64,000 bases of DNA from Chionis minor (taxonomy: Eukaryota > Chordata > Aves > Charadriiformes > Chionididae), in the NCBI GenBank assembly GCA_013398295.1, contig VZSF01010488.1, forward strand, positions 310,001-374,000. Direction: 5' to 3'. The position numbers and the translations under genes are program-made. This document shows, piece after piece, positions 13,346 to 23,345 of this stretch. The notes under the pieces were generated by a model, which had not been told where the DNA came from, made no database searches, and saw nothing but the letters and a program-made list of their open reading frames with translations. Within the stretch, counting starts at the first letter, position 1, and the number at the start of each line of letters is the position of its first letter.

Positions 13346-14020
13346 GACAAATACAATGGGTAGCTTTGCATCATAAATTTTGTGACCTTTTACAGCATAC
13401 TAAAATAATTTATATTCAATTACTGTATTTATGTATCTTTGATGTTGCTTGTTTTGTTTGCTGCTATTGCACATCACGTAGAGAAATTAGTTACGTGCCT
13501 ACCATTTTTTCATCTAGACGTTCGTCTTGATTAATGTTGATTTTCATGTGACTATGGATGATTAGTCATTTTATATTTTTTTTTTCTCTTGTTCATCCTG
13601 TAATTCTCTTACATTTTTCTAGCTGGTATATACAAACCAGTTCACCCAACCATACTCCTGAGCTATGCCAGGCAAGTATGAACTATTTTGCTTACTTGTA
13701 TTACAATGCCAAATTCTTCACAGCTGCAAATCATTACATCTCATCATTTTACTCACCTATGCTTCTCCTTCTTTGTGTGGCTCTAGTAAATGAAAATTAT
13801 TATTATGCTGAACCTCTCAAAATGGCTGAATTAATTTGCCTTCGTTTGTATTTGCCATTAGCTGCTATGTTCAGGATTCTTTCATCTCCTGAAGCTAATC
13901 ATCTTCTGTTGTCCAAATAAGCTGAACTTTTCAGTGGTTGCTGCAGTTGACACTGACCAATATTTAACCTAAACTGGCACCAACTGCACTGTGAGTCGGA
14001 TGGGTACAGAGCCTTCTTGG

Positions 14021-14042
14021 TGCCACTGAACCCTCAGTGGCA
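14021..14042. repeat. short perfect hairpin
   Basis: A 9-bp perfect inverted repeat, tgccactga / tcagtggca, separated by the four bases accc. No U-run follows and there is no adjacent gene, so I do not call it a terminator or RNA gene. Confidence 0.6.
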
Positions 14043-14049
14043 AGGGATG

Positions 14050-14160
14050 CCAACATATTGCAACATATTGCAAGGAATGACCAGTTCTGAAATGTCCCAG
14101 GGACATTACATGCAATTTACAATACATTTACAATTACAATGCATTTACAATACATGCAAA
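14050..14160. repeat. imperfect local tandem repeats
   Basis: A 10-bp unit (caacatattg) is repeated twice at 14051-14070. The stretch 14104-14160 then repeats variants of 'gcatttacaatacat' three times. This is a small minisatellite-like patch, probably from replication slippage. Confidence 0.65.
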
Positions 14161-15236
14161 GAGCTGTTGTCTGGCCAGAAAAGCTTTCAAATGTCTGGTC
14201 GGTGTTTTAGAATGTGCTATTGATAAAGCTGCTTAAAATCACCAGCACTTGTGTCCCTGTCTCCCTCTCCCTAGTTAACTTCTAATCTAATTGAGGTAGG
14301 TCACTATTTAAAATAATTAAATGTCTTCCTGTCCTGAGTGAGTTCTGCCTGTAAACAGATAATATCTTTCTGAAAGGGAATGTTTAGCTGTCACTATCCC
14401 CAAGAGCAGAAGTGACGTTTAAATATCAGGAATTTCCTCTCTCCCCATTTCTAGTCACCACTTTTAAGCCCACCAACATCCTCCCTCCTTTATAATATGG
14501 TTTTGCCTATATCTACGCAGGTTATTTTGGTTTTGATCTCTGGGACAGACTCCATCTGCCCCTGGAGCCTTTCAAGTCTTTAGACATTCTAATATCCTGA
14601 TCATCTGTTCAGGTATGGTCTTGATTTCCCTCAGTATTTCTTCTTCCTCTCGTAGGAAATTTACATCCATTTCAAGCATCTGTCACCCACTCTCTTGTGA
14701 ATGTTAAGGCAAATCATTAATTTAACGTCTAGAAGTTCTGTCCATTAATTATGCTAGTTTCTTACTCCTGCTACCTTTATGGACTTTCTCATGCAACGTA
14801 CTTTAAAATTACTTCACAAAACAGCTCAGCATGTCTTCTACCATGTTGACGCTTTCTGTAGGCTTAGGCTTCCCACAAAAAACACATATTTGCCTCCTTC
14901 TCCTGTATAAGCTAAAAAAGAAATCTATTGCGTGCACTAGTTTTCCCAAATCTCCTATTAACTACCTGGTCTCAACTGTGGCATTTAGTAATTGCCTTGA
15001 TCATCTGTATTAAACCCCTGATTTTCAGGGAACCTAACCCTTTTTTTGCAAGTATTTTGATATAGCCGGAATTGCAGGAGAACTTTTAATGGTGAGGATT
15101 ATATAAAATTCAAAGTAACCAGCTAAATTTTTTCTGAAAAAATTTAATGGAATTGCGGAGGTATCTTTGCAACAAAAAAGGAAAAGAGTGAGTTTCTATG
15201 ACTGTGACTACTCACACTGTATTTTTGTATGTAAGC

Positions 15237-15256
15237 GCATGCATTTATATGCATGC
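15237..15256. repeat. gcatgcat hairpin
   Basis: An 8-bp perfect inverted repeat, gcatgcat / atgcatgc, around the loop ttat. It is alternating purine-pyrimidine sequence and has no associated gene. Confidence 0.6.
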
Positions 15257-15839
15257 ATATTATTTTTCAATTTCTTTTATTGCACTCATTCAGACAAAAG
15301 ATTCTTGATTTACACATCAGAGAAGAGACAGACTGCACCACTGACACAACTTCCTCTCGACACCAACCAGTGCTTCCCTCTTACCTATAAAAACTTGTCT
15401 CACATGCCTCTAGAAATTGAGATCACATAATCTCCTTTGTAAACAAGTCCATGTCCTACGTGACACACTTCAGTCTAAATTTTGTAGATGTTTCTGCAGA
15501 ACATCTTTAATGAATGCCCATTCATATTCACTCACAAAGCCAAAGGTCTTGTCCAGTCTGGCATAACCCACCTCAAATCTCCTCCATCATAACATCTGTT
15601 GCTCTGGTGAACTCTGACCCCCGCACACGGATTCCAGTGGAGCAAAGGTCAGCCTTTTTGACCAGCGCCTGTTTATGATTGTAAAGAATCAGATATAAGC
15701 TATTTGTCTTCCTCTTCACATTCCTTCTCATTTTTATCCTACCTATCATCTCCAGTGAGCTCTGTCTCCAGTTAGACCATAACGTTGGCTTCCATCACCC
15801 ATTTGTCAGTCATTTTTAAACAAGCTCCTGTGTGATTTT

Positions 15840-16112
15840 TTTCCAAGCATCTGCCACACAACCTCATTATCTTCCCTTAAATCCCTCATTCAAACTCTCT
15901 TGCTGTGATGCCTACAAAAAAACATGAGAAAATGTTCAAGCTAATAATGCACTGAGACGCTTTCTCTCATACTGACCAACATTGCCTCATTGTTTCCTTG
16001 TGCTCCTTTAGCTGTCTGGATCCATGTGTTGTCTCTTATCTCATATTTGAATCATAGCCTCCCCATGTGGTTCTGGTTTATGACTTAGAGCTCTTTGGTG
16101 CTAATAATATAA
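15840..16112 (+). mobile_element. old amniote retroposon, 3' part
   Basis: The blocks ttcccttaaatccctcattc (15870-15890), gatgcctacaaaaaaacatg (about 15907-15926), catactgaccaacattgcct (15968-15987), ccttgtgctcc, and tggatccatgtgttgtctct (16018-16037) occur in the same order as in a very abundant old retroposon of turtles and crocodilians. That element ends in an AT-rich taataataaata tail, and a matching gctaataatataaataata follows here at 16099-16117. The match is from memory of the block order and I cannot name the library entry. It is non-coding and strongly diverged, so the insertion predates modern birds. It may extend upstream to about 15480. Confidence 0.55.
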
Positions 16113-19100
16113 ATAATAAGCAGAAGAAAAGGCTTCTCCTTCTCATTATACTTTGCTAGCTCCTGAAAACATGTTCACACTTCCCCTTTGTGTTAGTTTC
16201 TAGCAAGCAATTATAGAAAGCACTATAATATAATCTCAAAGTCCTCTCTTCCTTTTCAGAAGGGAACACACAAGTGAGGGACCAATTCATTCTCTATTCA
16301 GAAAAAATATTTGAAAAGAAGAACTACGGGTAAGAGGGAAAAGCTCATGTTTCAGCATATTTTTTTCCATAATGGATAGAGAAGTTCAACCCCATTTTCT
16401 TGATATGCTGTTCCTGCCCCTTAGGACAGAACAAATACGATTCTCTTCAAGGAAAGGATGAGGTCTTTCCTGTGGATTAGCAGTTTCCTTTCTTCCTTCC
16501 CTGACTGCAACTGCTTGCTGGGTGCAATCCAAGTCCTGCTGCTTCTGAAGGCACACGCTCCTGCTTTGGCGCTTCCCATGGAAAGGGAAGTGTTTTCCAT
16601 CAGGAAGGGAAAGAATTGGGTTTTTTCCACTGATGATGTAGAACAGAATGAAAAGCAAGTGTTTTTTCTCATCACACATTTTACAGCCTCTCAGCTCGGC
16701 ATTATTTCCACGCTCAGGTCTTAAATTCATTTGTAATCCTTTGTAATACACACACCCAAAGCAGCTCTGCACCTGCACTAAAAGGAGCCTTTCCTATCAA
16801 CAGACCTCCTCTGCATGGACCTCTGAGTGACACTGAGGGTTGATGTTCCCAGTTTGGCTTTTAAGTCCTCTACATGTATATGTCCTTAGGCACTCTATTT
16901 TTCCTTTTACACTTTGTCTCTTTCAGTCCTTTTTACCAGATTAATCTAACACTTATGCATTGCTCAAGGAACGACCCCTGTTCACAAGGAGGGTCATTAT
17001 TTCTCTGGTCTGAAACGTTATCACTGTGGATATTACACAGAGGTGTAGAAATTGCTTTAGACCAAAGTACAATTCATTAACGTGGTCAGCTGATAATTGT
17101 CTATCACCCGGAGAAGAACTTTAGCACGTTTCTAACAAGATACACAACAGTAAGCAAAATGCATAAATGCATACATCCACGGACATCAATAAATCATAGA
17201 GCAATTACTCACTTTTGCATGTAAGCATTCAGTTTTAACATATATATGTTCTATATAGACAAAACCACATGAAGTCACAGACTTTGTGTTGCTCAAGCGA
17301 GATACAACTTTGGGAAAAATTGATAAGAAATTTCTCCTCTGTGTTCCCATTTTGTAAGCAAAGAACACTAATAATGCAAGCTGACAAATTATATCAGTTA
17401 TGTTCACGAAACACTAAACTCTGCGTCCTATCCTTTTAATCAATTTCAGTTATGGGAAAATGGTTTAATTATGAGAATTTAAGCAGTCATAGAGATTTAG
17501 GAGTTCATTAATCCCATAACACATCCCCAGGAGGTAAACCTGGAACAGCAGCTCAAGCACTAGGCAGAGCCAGAGGCTATTCTAGCACAGAAGCAGTTTG
17601 GAGACAACACGGAGCAAGTGTAATCTTCACCTCTTCAAGAAGCGTTTCAGAATTGCAACAGTGGAGTTTCTTTGTGTTCCAAGGGGAGTGAGACAGCTCC
17701 ATGCTGTTAGCATAATCTCACTCTACAAAGACAGCAAATGCAAATGTACTGCCCCTGCTTTGATTTCATGTTGACAACATTGTGTCAAGCCTGAACACCC
17801 AGTCTCCGTTTAATTGTAAATTATTATCTCAAGAGAAATTCAACTCTTTACAGCTTTCACATCAGAAACATAATGGAAAAATGATAATGAATAACGCAGC
17901 CTATCAGGACTATCCTGTAGTCAACACCTGCTATTGCCTTACTAGCACTATGCATATCTGATGGATATACATTATAAAAGAATGGACTTTCACTCCATCC
18001 AACATATACAAAAAGGTAGTGTAAACACAACAGATGCTCAGCTTTGAGAACTCGCAGTGTAAGGACTTTCTTTTCACACAGATCTTGCTAACAAACTTTC
18101 AAGTGATCTTGGGGAAGAGACAGAAAAAGGGGAAAAAAAAAGCAAAGAAGGAAAGAAAACCCCAACAATAAACTATAATCTTCCAGAATTTCCTCTAATT
18201 TTTTCTGATTTTCTTCAGTGGGTTTTGATCACCTTCCCAATATCGCTTTCAATGTGTCTCATATCAATATCAATTTCAATTTCTCTCCAAATTCAAGCAG
18301 ACATCTTCACCTGAAATCGTGCTCTGATTTAGCAAGAAATGACCTTGCAAGACAGCATGAAGGGTAACTTAAGTGAGCTGAAGAAATGTAAAGTAACAAC
18401 AGATTAAGACATTAGACCTTGTTTGAGATTATTGATGTAATAATGTTAACACAAAAAAAACCCAAAAACAAAAACACCAAAAAACAAACCCTCTATCAAA
18501 AAAGGAAAAGCAATAATGTGATCATGTAACAAATGAAGTTAAGGAGGAGAATCAATTACCTGATCTACAGTCTATGGATCCAATTTAAAGTTATGCACCA
18601 TTTACGAAGATCTTTTGAATAATTCACTCAGGGGAAAAACGTTCAAAAAGTGCTGTCCAATAAAGCACAAAGCTTTACAGTTCATTTAAGCTATGTTTCT
18701 TTATGCACAAGTGGCCGTATCTCCATTATGCATCCAAGGGTGCACGATCACAAAACAAGGTGGACTGTGACAGAAAGGGACATGACCTGTTCCAGTACAC
18801 AAAATATATGCATTACAGGTGCTCATTAAGTTGAGGAAAAGTAAAATAGGTATAAAATTTCAAACTCCCTGATGTAGTCTTAACTTAAAATAAAAGCTCA
18901 TTACCTTTGAGGGCTTTATTCTGAGCTTTGCTGCAATAGAAATAAAGAATGAAGAGAAGAAGCGTAACCTCTTAGACAATTTGCCCAAGACAAGAATAAA
19001 CCTGATACATGCAGTTTTCAGGTTTTGTGGCCCTGCATTGTTTACAAACATCTGTCACTAACCTGAAAGGTAACATAAATCACGACCCATAAATGCTTTT

Positions 19101-20024
19101 ATTACTTAGATTTTGAAGGAAGTAATAGGTAGCAAATCTATAAATAGCTAGATGGTACAAATCCACTGGGATAGTTTAGTAAATTGGGTAAAAGCAACTG
19201 AAAATATTTTCTAAAGCCCAAGTTAAAATACAAATTTTATGAACAAAGAATTGCCAGAATCTTACATCACACCATGTACTACAGTGCCTGGAAACACGAG
19301 GTAGAGTGAAGACTGAATCAGCTGAAAGACCCCATCAGTATGGCATCTTTAGGAATTTTCAAGGAAAAGTAAATTCCAAGAAAAAGTGTAGTAATATTAT
19401 CTTCTATATTTGGCAATGACCTAAGCACTGCCAGAACATATTTCCCCAATCTGCTGTCTAAATTTCAAGAGAAATGTTGATAAATTGTACTCAGTTCACA
19501 GAACAGCCTTGAGCATGCTTAGCAGATCAGAAGATCTGTTCATAGTCAAATACTCCACAAGCTACATACTTTTACAGAAGATTAGGAATGACTTAATCTA
19601 CAGCTTAAAAGAACGTATATGGGAAACAGAAATTTAATAATGGCCTCTTTGATCTACAGCAGAGCACAATTTTAAGGAGACATCCCAAAAAACTTCAGGA
19701 AAAATGCAGATAGTAATATGAATAAAAGCCATCAGATTTGGAGAAGACTCGGAATTAGAAATGCAGAACATCTCATCTCACACAGGCCAAAAGTTCCCTA
19801 AACTACAGCACAACCAAAGCAGAGCTGTGCACACGTCACGGCCTTCTTAGAGATAAGATACAGAGAAATACAGAAGAATCTGCATTCACAATTGAAGACA
19901 GACTACAAGACATGAAATGGGAACAGTTAAATATGTTACTAACTGAAATACCTTTGAAGCCGTTAGTGGAGAAAAACATGCAATTAAGAGTAAAAGGAGA
20001 TAGCTCAGTAGCGACTTCACCAAT
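16113..20024. other. gene-free stretch
   Basis: No supported gene or recognisable element. There is an A-rich, C-spotted tract at 18450-18490 and a purine-rich run near 18120-18162. Overlapping open frames of 88-130 codons at 16386-16778 on both strands reflect a locally GC-richer patch and show no family features. Confidence 0.45.
18450..18490. repeat. A-rich low-complexity tract
   Basis: A run of A with scattered C (acaaaaaaaacccaaaaac...). It could be the eroded tail of an old retroposon, but the sequence before it matches nothing I recognise. Confidence 0.6.
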
Positions 20025-20283
20025 TGCGGTGGGTTGACCCCGGCTGGATGACAGGTGCCCAACATAGCTGCTCTATTATTCCCCTCCTCAGCTGAACAAG
20101 GGAGAAAAAATATAACAAAAAGCTCGTGGGTCGAGATAAGGACAGGTCAGCAATTCTCAGCACTCAGCAATTACTGTCACGGGCAAAACAGACTCGATTT
20201 GGGGAAAACTAATTTAATTTACCAATCCAATCAGAGTAGGGTAATGAGAAATAAAAACATAATCTTAAAACACCTTCCCCCCA

Positions 20284-20320
20284 CAGACAGACAGACAGGC
20301 AAACAGAGTCTGTCTGTCTG
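20284..20320. repeat. CAGA/TCTG inverted repeat inside the LTR
   Basis: A (CAGA)n run at 20284-20296 is followed 11 bases later by its exact 13-bp complement (gtctgtctgtctg, 20308-20320), giving a perfect stem. It is probably a microsatellite expansion on both arms of an older palindrome. Confidence 0.75.
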
Positions 20321-20438
20321 CCTTTCATCTCAGTCCATGCATTCCTGAATTCCTATCTACAATCCAGTTCCTGTTCATCGCTGAGTCCAGTCTGGGACTT
20401 GCCCACTACCTGCCAGTGATGTGATTGTCATTCTCAGA

Positions 20439-20475
20439 GCTCTCTCTCTCTTTCTTTCTTTCTCTCCCTTTTCTC
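20439..20475. repeat. (CT)n/(CTTT)n microsatellite
   Basis: A pyrimidine tract, ctctctctct followed by ttctttctttctctccctt, within the LTR. Confidence 0.75.
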
Positions 20476-20487
20476 TTGAAGTTAGCA

Positions 20488-20615
20488 AATAATGCAAGGC
20501 TTCCCATACTGTTTGCCATAATTCATGGTATATCTGTCATCCAGTGCTGCCTACCGCAATCTGTGGTACCTCTGTTAAGTAATGCAAGGTGTATCTCACT
20601 GCTTGCCATAATTTG
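20488..20615. promoter_or_regulatory. 90-bp-spaced direct repeat in the LTR
   Basis: The motif aatgcaagg (20491 and 20581) and, 20 bases later in each copy, g(t/c)ttgccataatt (20511 and 20601) recur at an exact spacing of 90 bp. Duplicated blocks in this part of an LTR are typical of U3 enhancer repeats. That reading is inference: the repeat is visible, the function is not. Confidence 0.4.
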
Positions 20616-20765
20616 TTCCATACCGAACCAATTATTGTGGACCTAGTTAAGCTAATAAATGTTTGTGTGCGGACCTTGAGAGTTGTCTCACCTTAGTCCC
20701 CACCACTGGAGAGTTACGAATCTGAGTCACAGTCCCCCCACGCATTTTCTGAGTGGGGTGTGACA

Positions 20766-21381
20766 CCAAGAGGGCCAATGTCATCATGGGGTGCATTTAA
20801 AAAAGCATGGCCAGCAGGTCGAAGGAGGTTATCCTCCCCTCTACTCTGCCCTGGTGAGGCCACATCTGGAGTACTGTGTCCAGTTCTGGGCTCCCCAGTT
20901 CAAGAAAGACAGGGGACTACTGGAGAGAGTCCAGCAGAGGGCTGCAAAGATGATCAAGGGAATGGAGCATCTCTCTTACAAGGAAATGCCGAGAGACCTG
21001 GGTCTGTTTAGCCTGGAGAAAAGAAGACTGAGAGCGGGTCTCATCAATGCTTGTAGGTATCTAAAAGGGTGGGTGTCAAGAGGATGGGGCCAGACTCTTT
21101 TCAGTGGTGCCCAGCAACAGGACAAGGGGCAACAGGCACAAGTTGGAACACAGGAAATTCCAACTCAACGTGAGGAGAAACATCTTTACTTTGAGAGTGA
21201 CAAAGCATTGGAAGAGGATACCCAGAGAGGTTGTGGAGTCTCCTTCTCTGGAGATATTCAAAACCCACTTGGATGCATTCCAGACCAATCTCCTCTAGGT
21301 GAACCTGTTTTGGCAGCGTGGTTGGACTAGATGATCTCCAAAGGGTTCTTCAAACCCCTACCATTTTGTGATTTTGTGATA
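20766..21381 (+). mobile_element. CR1 LINE, 3'-end copy with ORF2 C-terminus
   Basis: This is a 5'-truncated CR1. It starts at ccaagagggccaatg, which corresponds to the middle of ORF2, and carries the last part of the reverse-transcriptase ORF including [20 protein letters not shown] and the [14 protein letters not shown] block. It then has the natural stop after NLL (21296-21298), a short 3' untranslated region with ttggactagatgatctcc, and a terminal doubled attttgtg/attttgtgat motif. The frame shifts once, near 21065-21105, so it is dead. Its plus-strand sequence over 20770-21100 closely matches 46755-47100 of the large CR1. Its 5' edge abuts the LTR exactly. Confidence 0.93.
20791..21298 (+). 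pseudogene. CR1 ORF2 C-terminal remnant
   Basis: Two frames together encode the C-terminal end of the CR1 ORF2 protein, downstream of the reverse-transcriptase catalytic core. The first frame runs about 20791-21090. The second runs 21104-21298 and ends at the family's usual stop. Known role of the intact protein: endonuclease plus reverse transcriptase for target-primed reverse transcription. Here only the C-terminal domain of about 165 residues survives, with one frameshift, so no activity is possible. Confidence 0.85.
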
Positions 21382-21734
21382 ATCCAAATTGTGCCTACAA
21401 ATGTGAAGTATTAAAAAGAAAAACAAAATCTGGAGTCTGCTATATTAAACTGCAGATGTATTGACAGCAAAAGGAAAGACATTCAGAAAAAAAAAAAAGG
21501 CAGTACAAAAGCACAGCTTCCATAAATATACCCCCATCCTGAAGACTGTAAATGAATAACTTTGAACTAATATGCAATGTGAACAGTGTGCCAGGGTAAT
21601 CAGTGTGATACTGAAAAATATGGAAAGGCTGAAGGAGAAGCTGCAAGTCTACAAAGACAATACAAAACTTTAGGGAGAGAACGAAACAGAAAAAAATTAC
21701 TAAAAGCATGAGTAGCTTTCGTGACTTCAGGACC

Positions 21735-22208
21735 TCCTAGCCCTTCAGGACCATGTAGAACACTATATCTACTCTTGGACCCCTTAGTACATGAGAGATG
21801 TCAGCAAACTGGAGGTAATCCATTGGAGTGCCATGAAGATGTCTAAGGTGCTAAAGCATATGACATATGAGGCTGAAGAAATTGGGTTCAATCTGGATAA
21901 AAGTCTAAGAAAGTACCTAAATGACAGATTTCTACTACCTAAGAAGGAGCTAGAGAGAAGATGGAGACAGGCTTTTCCAGGGAAAGTTCTGTAAACACAA
22001 GAAGCAACAACCACAGAGAAATTCCTGTTGAACATAAACAAAAAATTCATCAACATGAGAGAAGTCACGGATGGGGACAGGTCTTGAGAGATTGTAACAT
22101 CTGCATTTACAACACTGGACTGAATACAGCCCTGGTCAACCCTTTTAACTTCAAAAGTTAGCCCTTCTTGGAGCGAGGGGTTGGGGTAAATCACCTCCAG
22201 AAGTCAAA
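21735..22208 (+). mobile_element. very old CR1 3' fragment
   Basis: Although badly decayed, the order of blocks is that of a CR1 end. A 'ggagtgccatgaagatgtct...catatgacatatgagg' stretch (21825-21870) corresponds to KMI..LEHLSYEE. Then aaggagctagagagaagatgg (21944-21964) and gacaggcttttccaggg follow. Next comes 'aaattcctgttgaacataaa', then 'aaaaaattcatcaacatgag' (about 22040-22060). It ends with tggagcgaggggttggggta and atcacctccagaag (22170-22202), matching the family's 'gagcaggggttggactagatgacctccagaggtc'. It has no terminal octamer repeat. Divergence is far higher than in the neighbouring CR1, so it is an independent, much earlier insertion. Confidence 0.75.
21791..21994 (+). pseudogene. 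decayed CR1 ORF2 frame
   Basis: A 67-codon open frame inside the old CR1 fragment. Residues such as AMKMSKVLKHMTYEAEE align by position with the CR1 ORF2 segment around KMI-GLEHLSYEERL, and KKELERRWRQAF with the segment after the leucine-rich stretch. It is a remnant, not a host gene. Confidence 0.55.
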
Positions 22209-22984
22209 AGCAAAAGACCAAATTGTGGTTACGCAAGCCAGCCTTGAGGTAAGAAACAGCAGTAACAAATTGCAAAGTTAAATACAGAAAAATATTGGAT
22301 ATTTTAAAAACCAGTTACACGATCTGAGATAGAAAATTTAATTGATACTGAGAAACAGAATTTTAGTAGGACTTTAGGTGATAAGCTGAGAGGCAGATGT
22401 AAGTATTACCTGATTATTATCTGAGAAACAAGGGAAAGTTAGTGTAAAAAGGGTAACCATTACTCTTTCATGAAATCTGCAGCTATAAGGGCTAGCTTTT
22501 TAGTACGCAATGGCATTAGAAATTTTACTTCCTAAGATTTTCTTTCGAAGCTATTTCATACCTCTCATTTGAACATGAGGCCTGAAAGTTCAGAGAGGGA
22601 AGGACTGTTTTGTGAGATGTATTGCCCCACTGAAGAGTGGGTGTTTATATCCATCACTGAGTTTCTGTAGGAGTTCATTAAAGTGTAGATTTGTTGTTCA
22701 ATTTTACCAACACTCCTCCCTAGTTTCCTCGAGGGCATTTGGTATGCTAGGTGAAATACATTATTATTCAATGGTTCTTTTGGAGGAGATACTTACTATG
22801 GTGTGATGGAGAGCATTGGCAAATTGTACATTTGTTCCTCAGGCAGGACTGGACCCATTCAGAGGACTATAGTATGCAGAGAATTTGCATCTGATGATTG
22901 AGTTTAGAGACGCTGAGACCGTGCAAGAATTTTACAAGGGTATCAATGCATGAAGGAAAGAATACCAATAATAAGAAAGTCTGA
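22209..22984. other. gene-free stretch between old elements
   Basis: No supported gene. It lies between an old CR1 fragment and a faint reverse-transcriptase fragment, and could itself be unrecognisable transposon debris. Confidence 0.4.
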
Positions 22985-23345
22985 TAAAAGATAAAACTGG
23001 AAATCATTTTATTACAAGGAATGCAACCACAGAAATATGGTAGGAGTACTTAGACAAGCTCCATAAAAGGAATGAAAAGGCTAACAACAAATGGCCACTT
23101 TCCAGGCAGCTGAGCCAAATTTTGAAGAGATTCAAGAGGCAATCAGAACTCTTAGGAATAACAAGCACCAGGTGTCGACAGTGTTGCTGCTGAAATGTTA
23201 AAAACAAGAAGCTATAATCTTAGAAACCTCATCCGATAATTTGTTTGATATGAAGGTCTGTGAAAATGCTAAAGGAACTGAAGAAAGTAGGCATATTTCA
23301 TTTTCAAGAAGGAAGACAAAATGTGAAGAGACAGTCTGCTTTTTC
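22985..23345 (+). pseudogene. faint non-LTR reverse-transcriptase fragment
   Basis: Across several frames the translation resembles the linker and start of the reverse transcriptase of a non-LTR element that is not CR1-like. In order: a Y(L/F)DKLHKRNEKA-type segment (about 23040-23085); IQEAIRTLRNNKAP-type residues with one or two frame slips (about 23128-23175), equivalent to the common '..AI..LKN.KAPGID.I.AE.LK' block; AAEMLK (23186-23203); and KELKKVGIFHFQEG (about 23273-23315), equivalent to '.EWKKGI..PIFKKGD'. The catalytic YADD region is not visible. I infer an old L2- or RTE-like LINE, with moderate doubt. Confidence 0.4.

Larger units (their letters stand above)
9641..15839. other. 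gene-free stretch with low-complexity patches
   Basis: No supported gene. A fragment at 12824-12865 (tttccattaacttcaataga) resembles an old amniote repeat. An AT-rich palindromic block lies at 13260-13345, a small hairpin at 14021-14042, and local tandem repeats at 14050-14160. A frame of 120 codons at 13558-13920 shows no family features and no splice context that I trust. Confidence 0.4.
20025..20765. mobile_element. probable endogenous retrovirus solo LTR
   Basis: A 741-bp unit that begins tgcggtgggttgacc and ends gtggggtgtgaca, so it has the TG...CA ends of an LTR. The bases just outside are ccaat on the left and ccaag on the right, a 4-of-5 match to a target-site duplication of the usual ERV length. 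The left part (gggtcgagataaggacagg, cgggcaaaacagactcgat) matches an LTR family that I know to be common in bird genomes. On the plus strand an AATAAA at 20656-20661 lies about 104 bp from the 3' end, a fitting poly(A) signal. On the minus strand an ATTAAA near 20217 could serve instead, so orientation is left open. No internal retroviral genes are present. That fits a solo LTR left by recombination between two LTRs. Confidence 0.6.
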
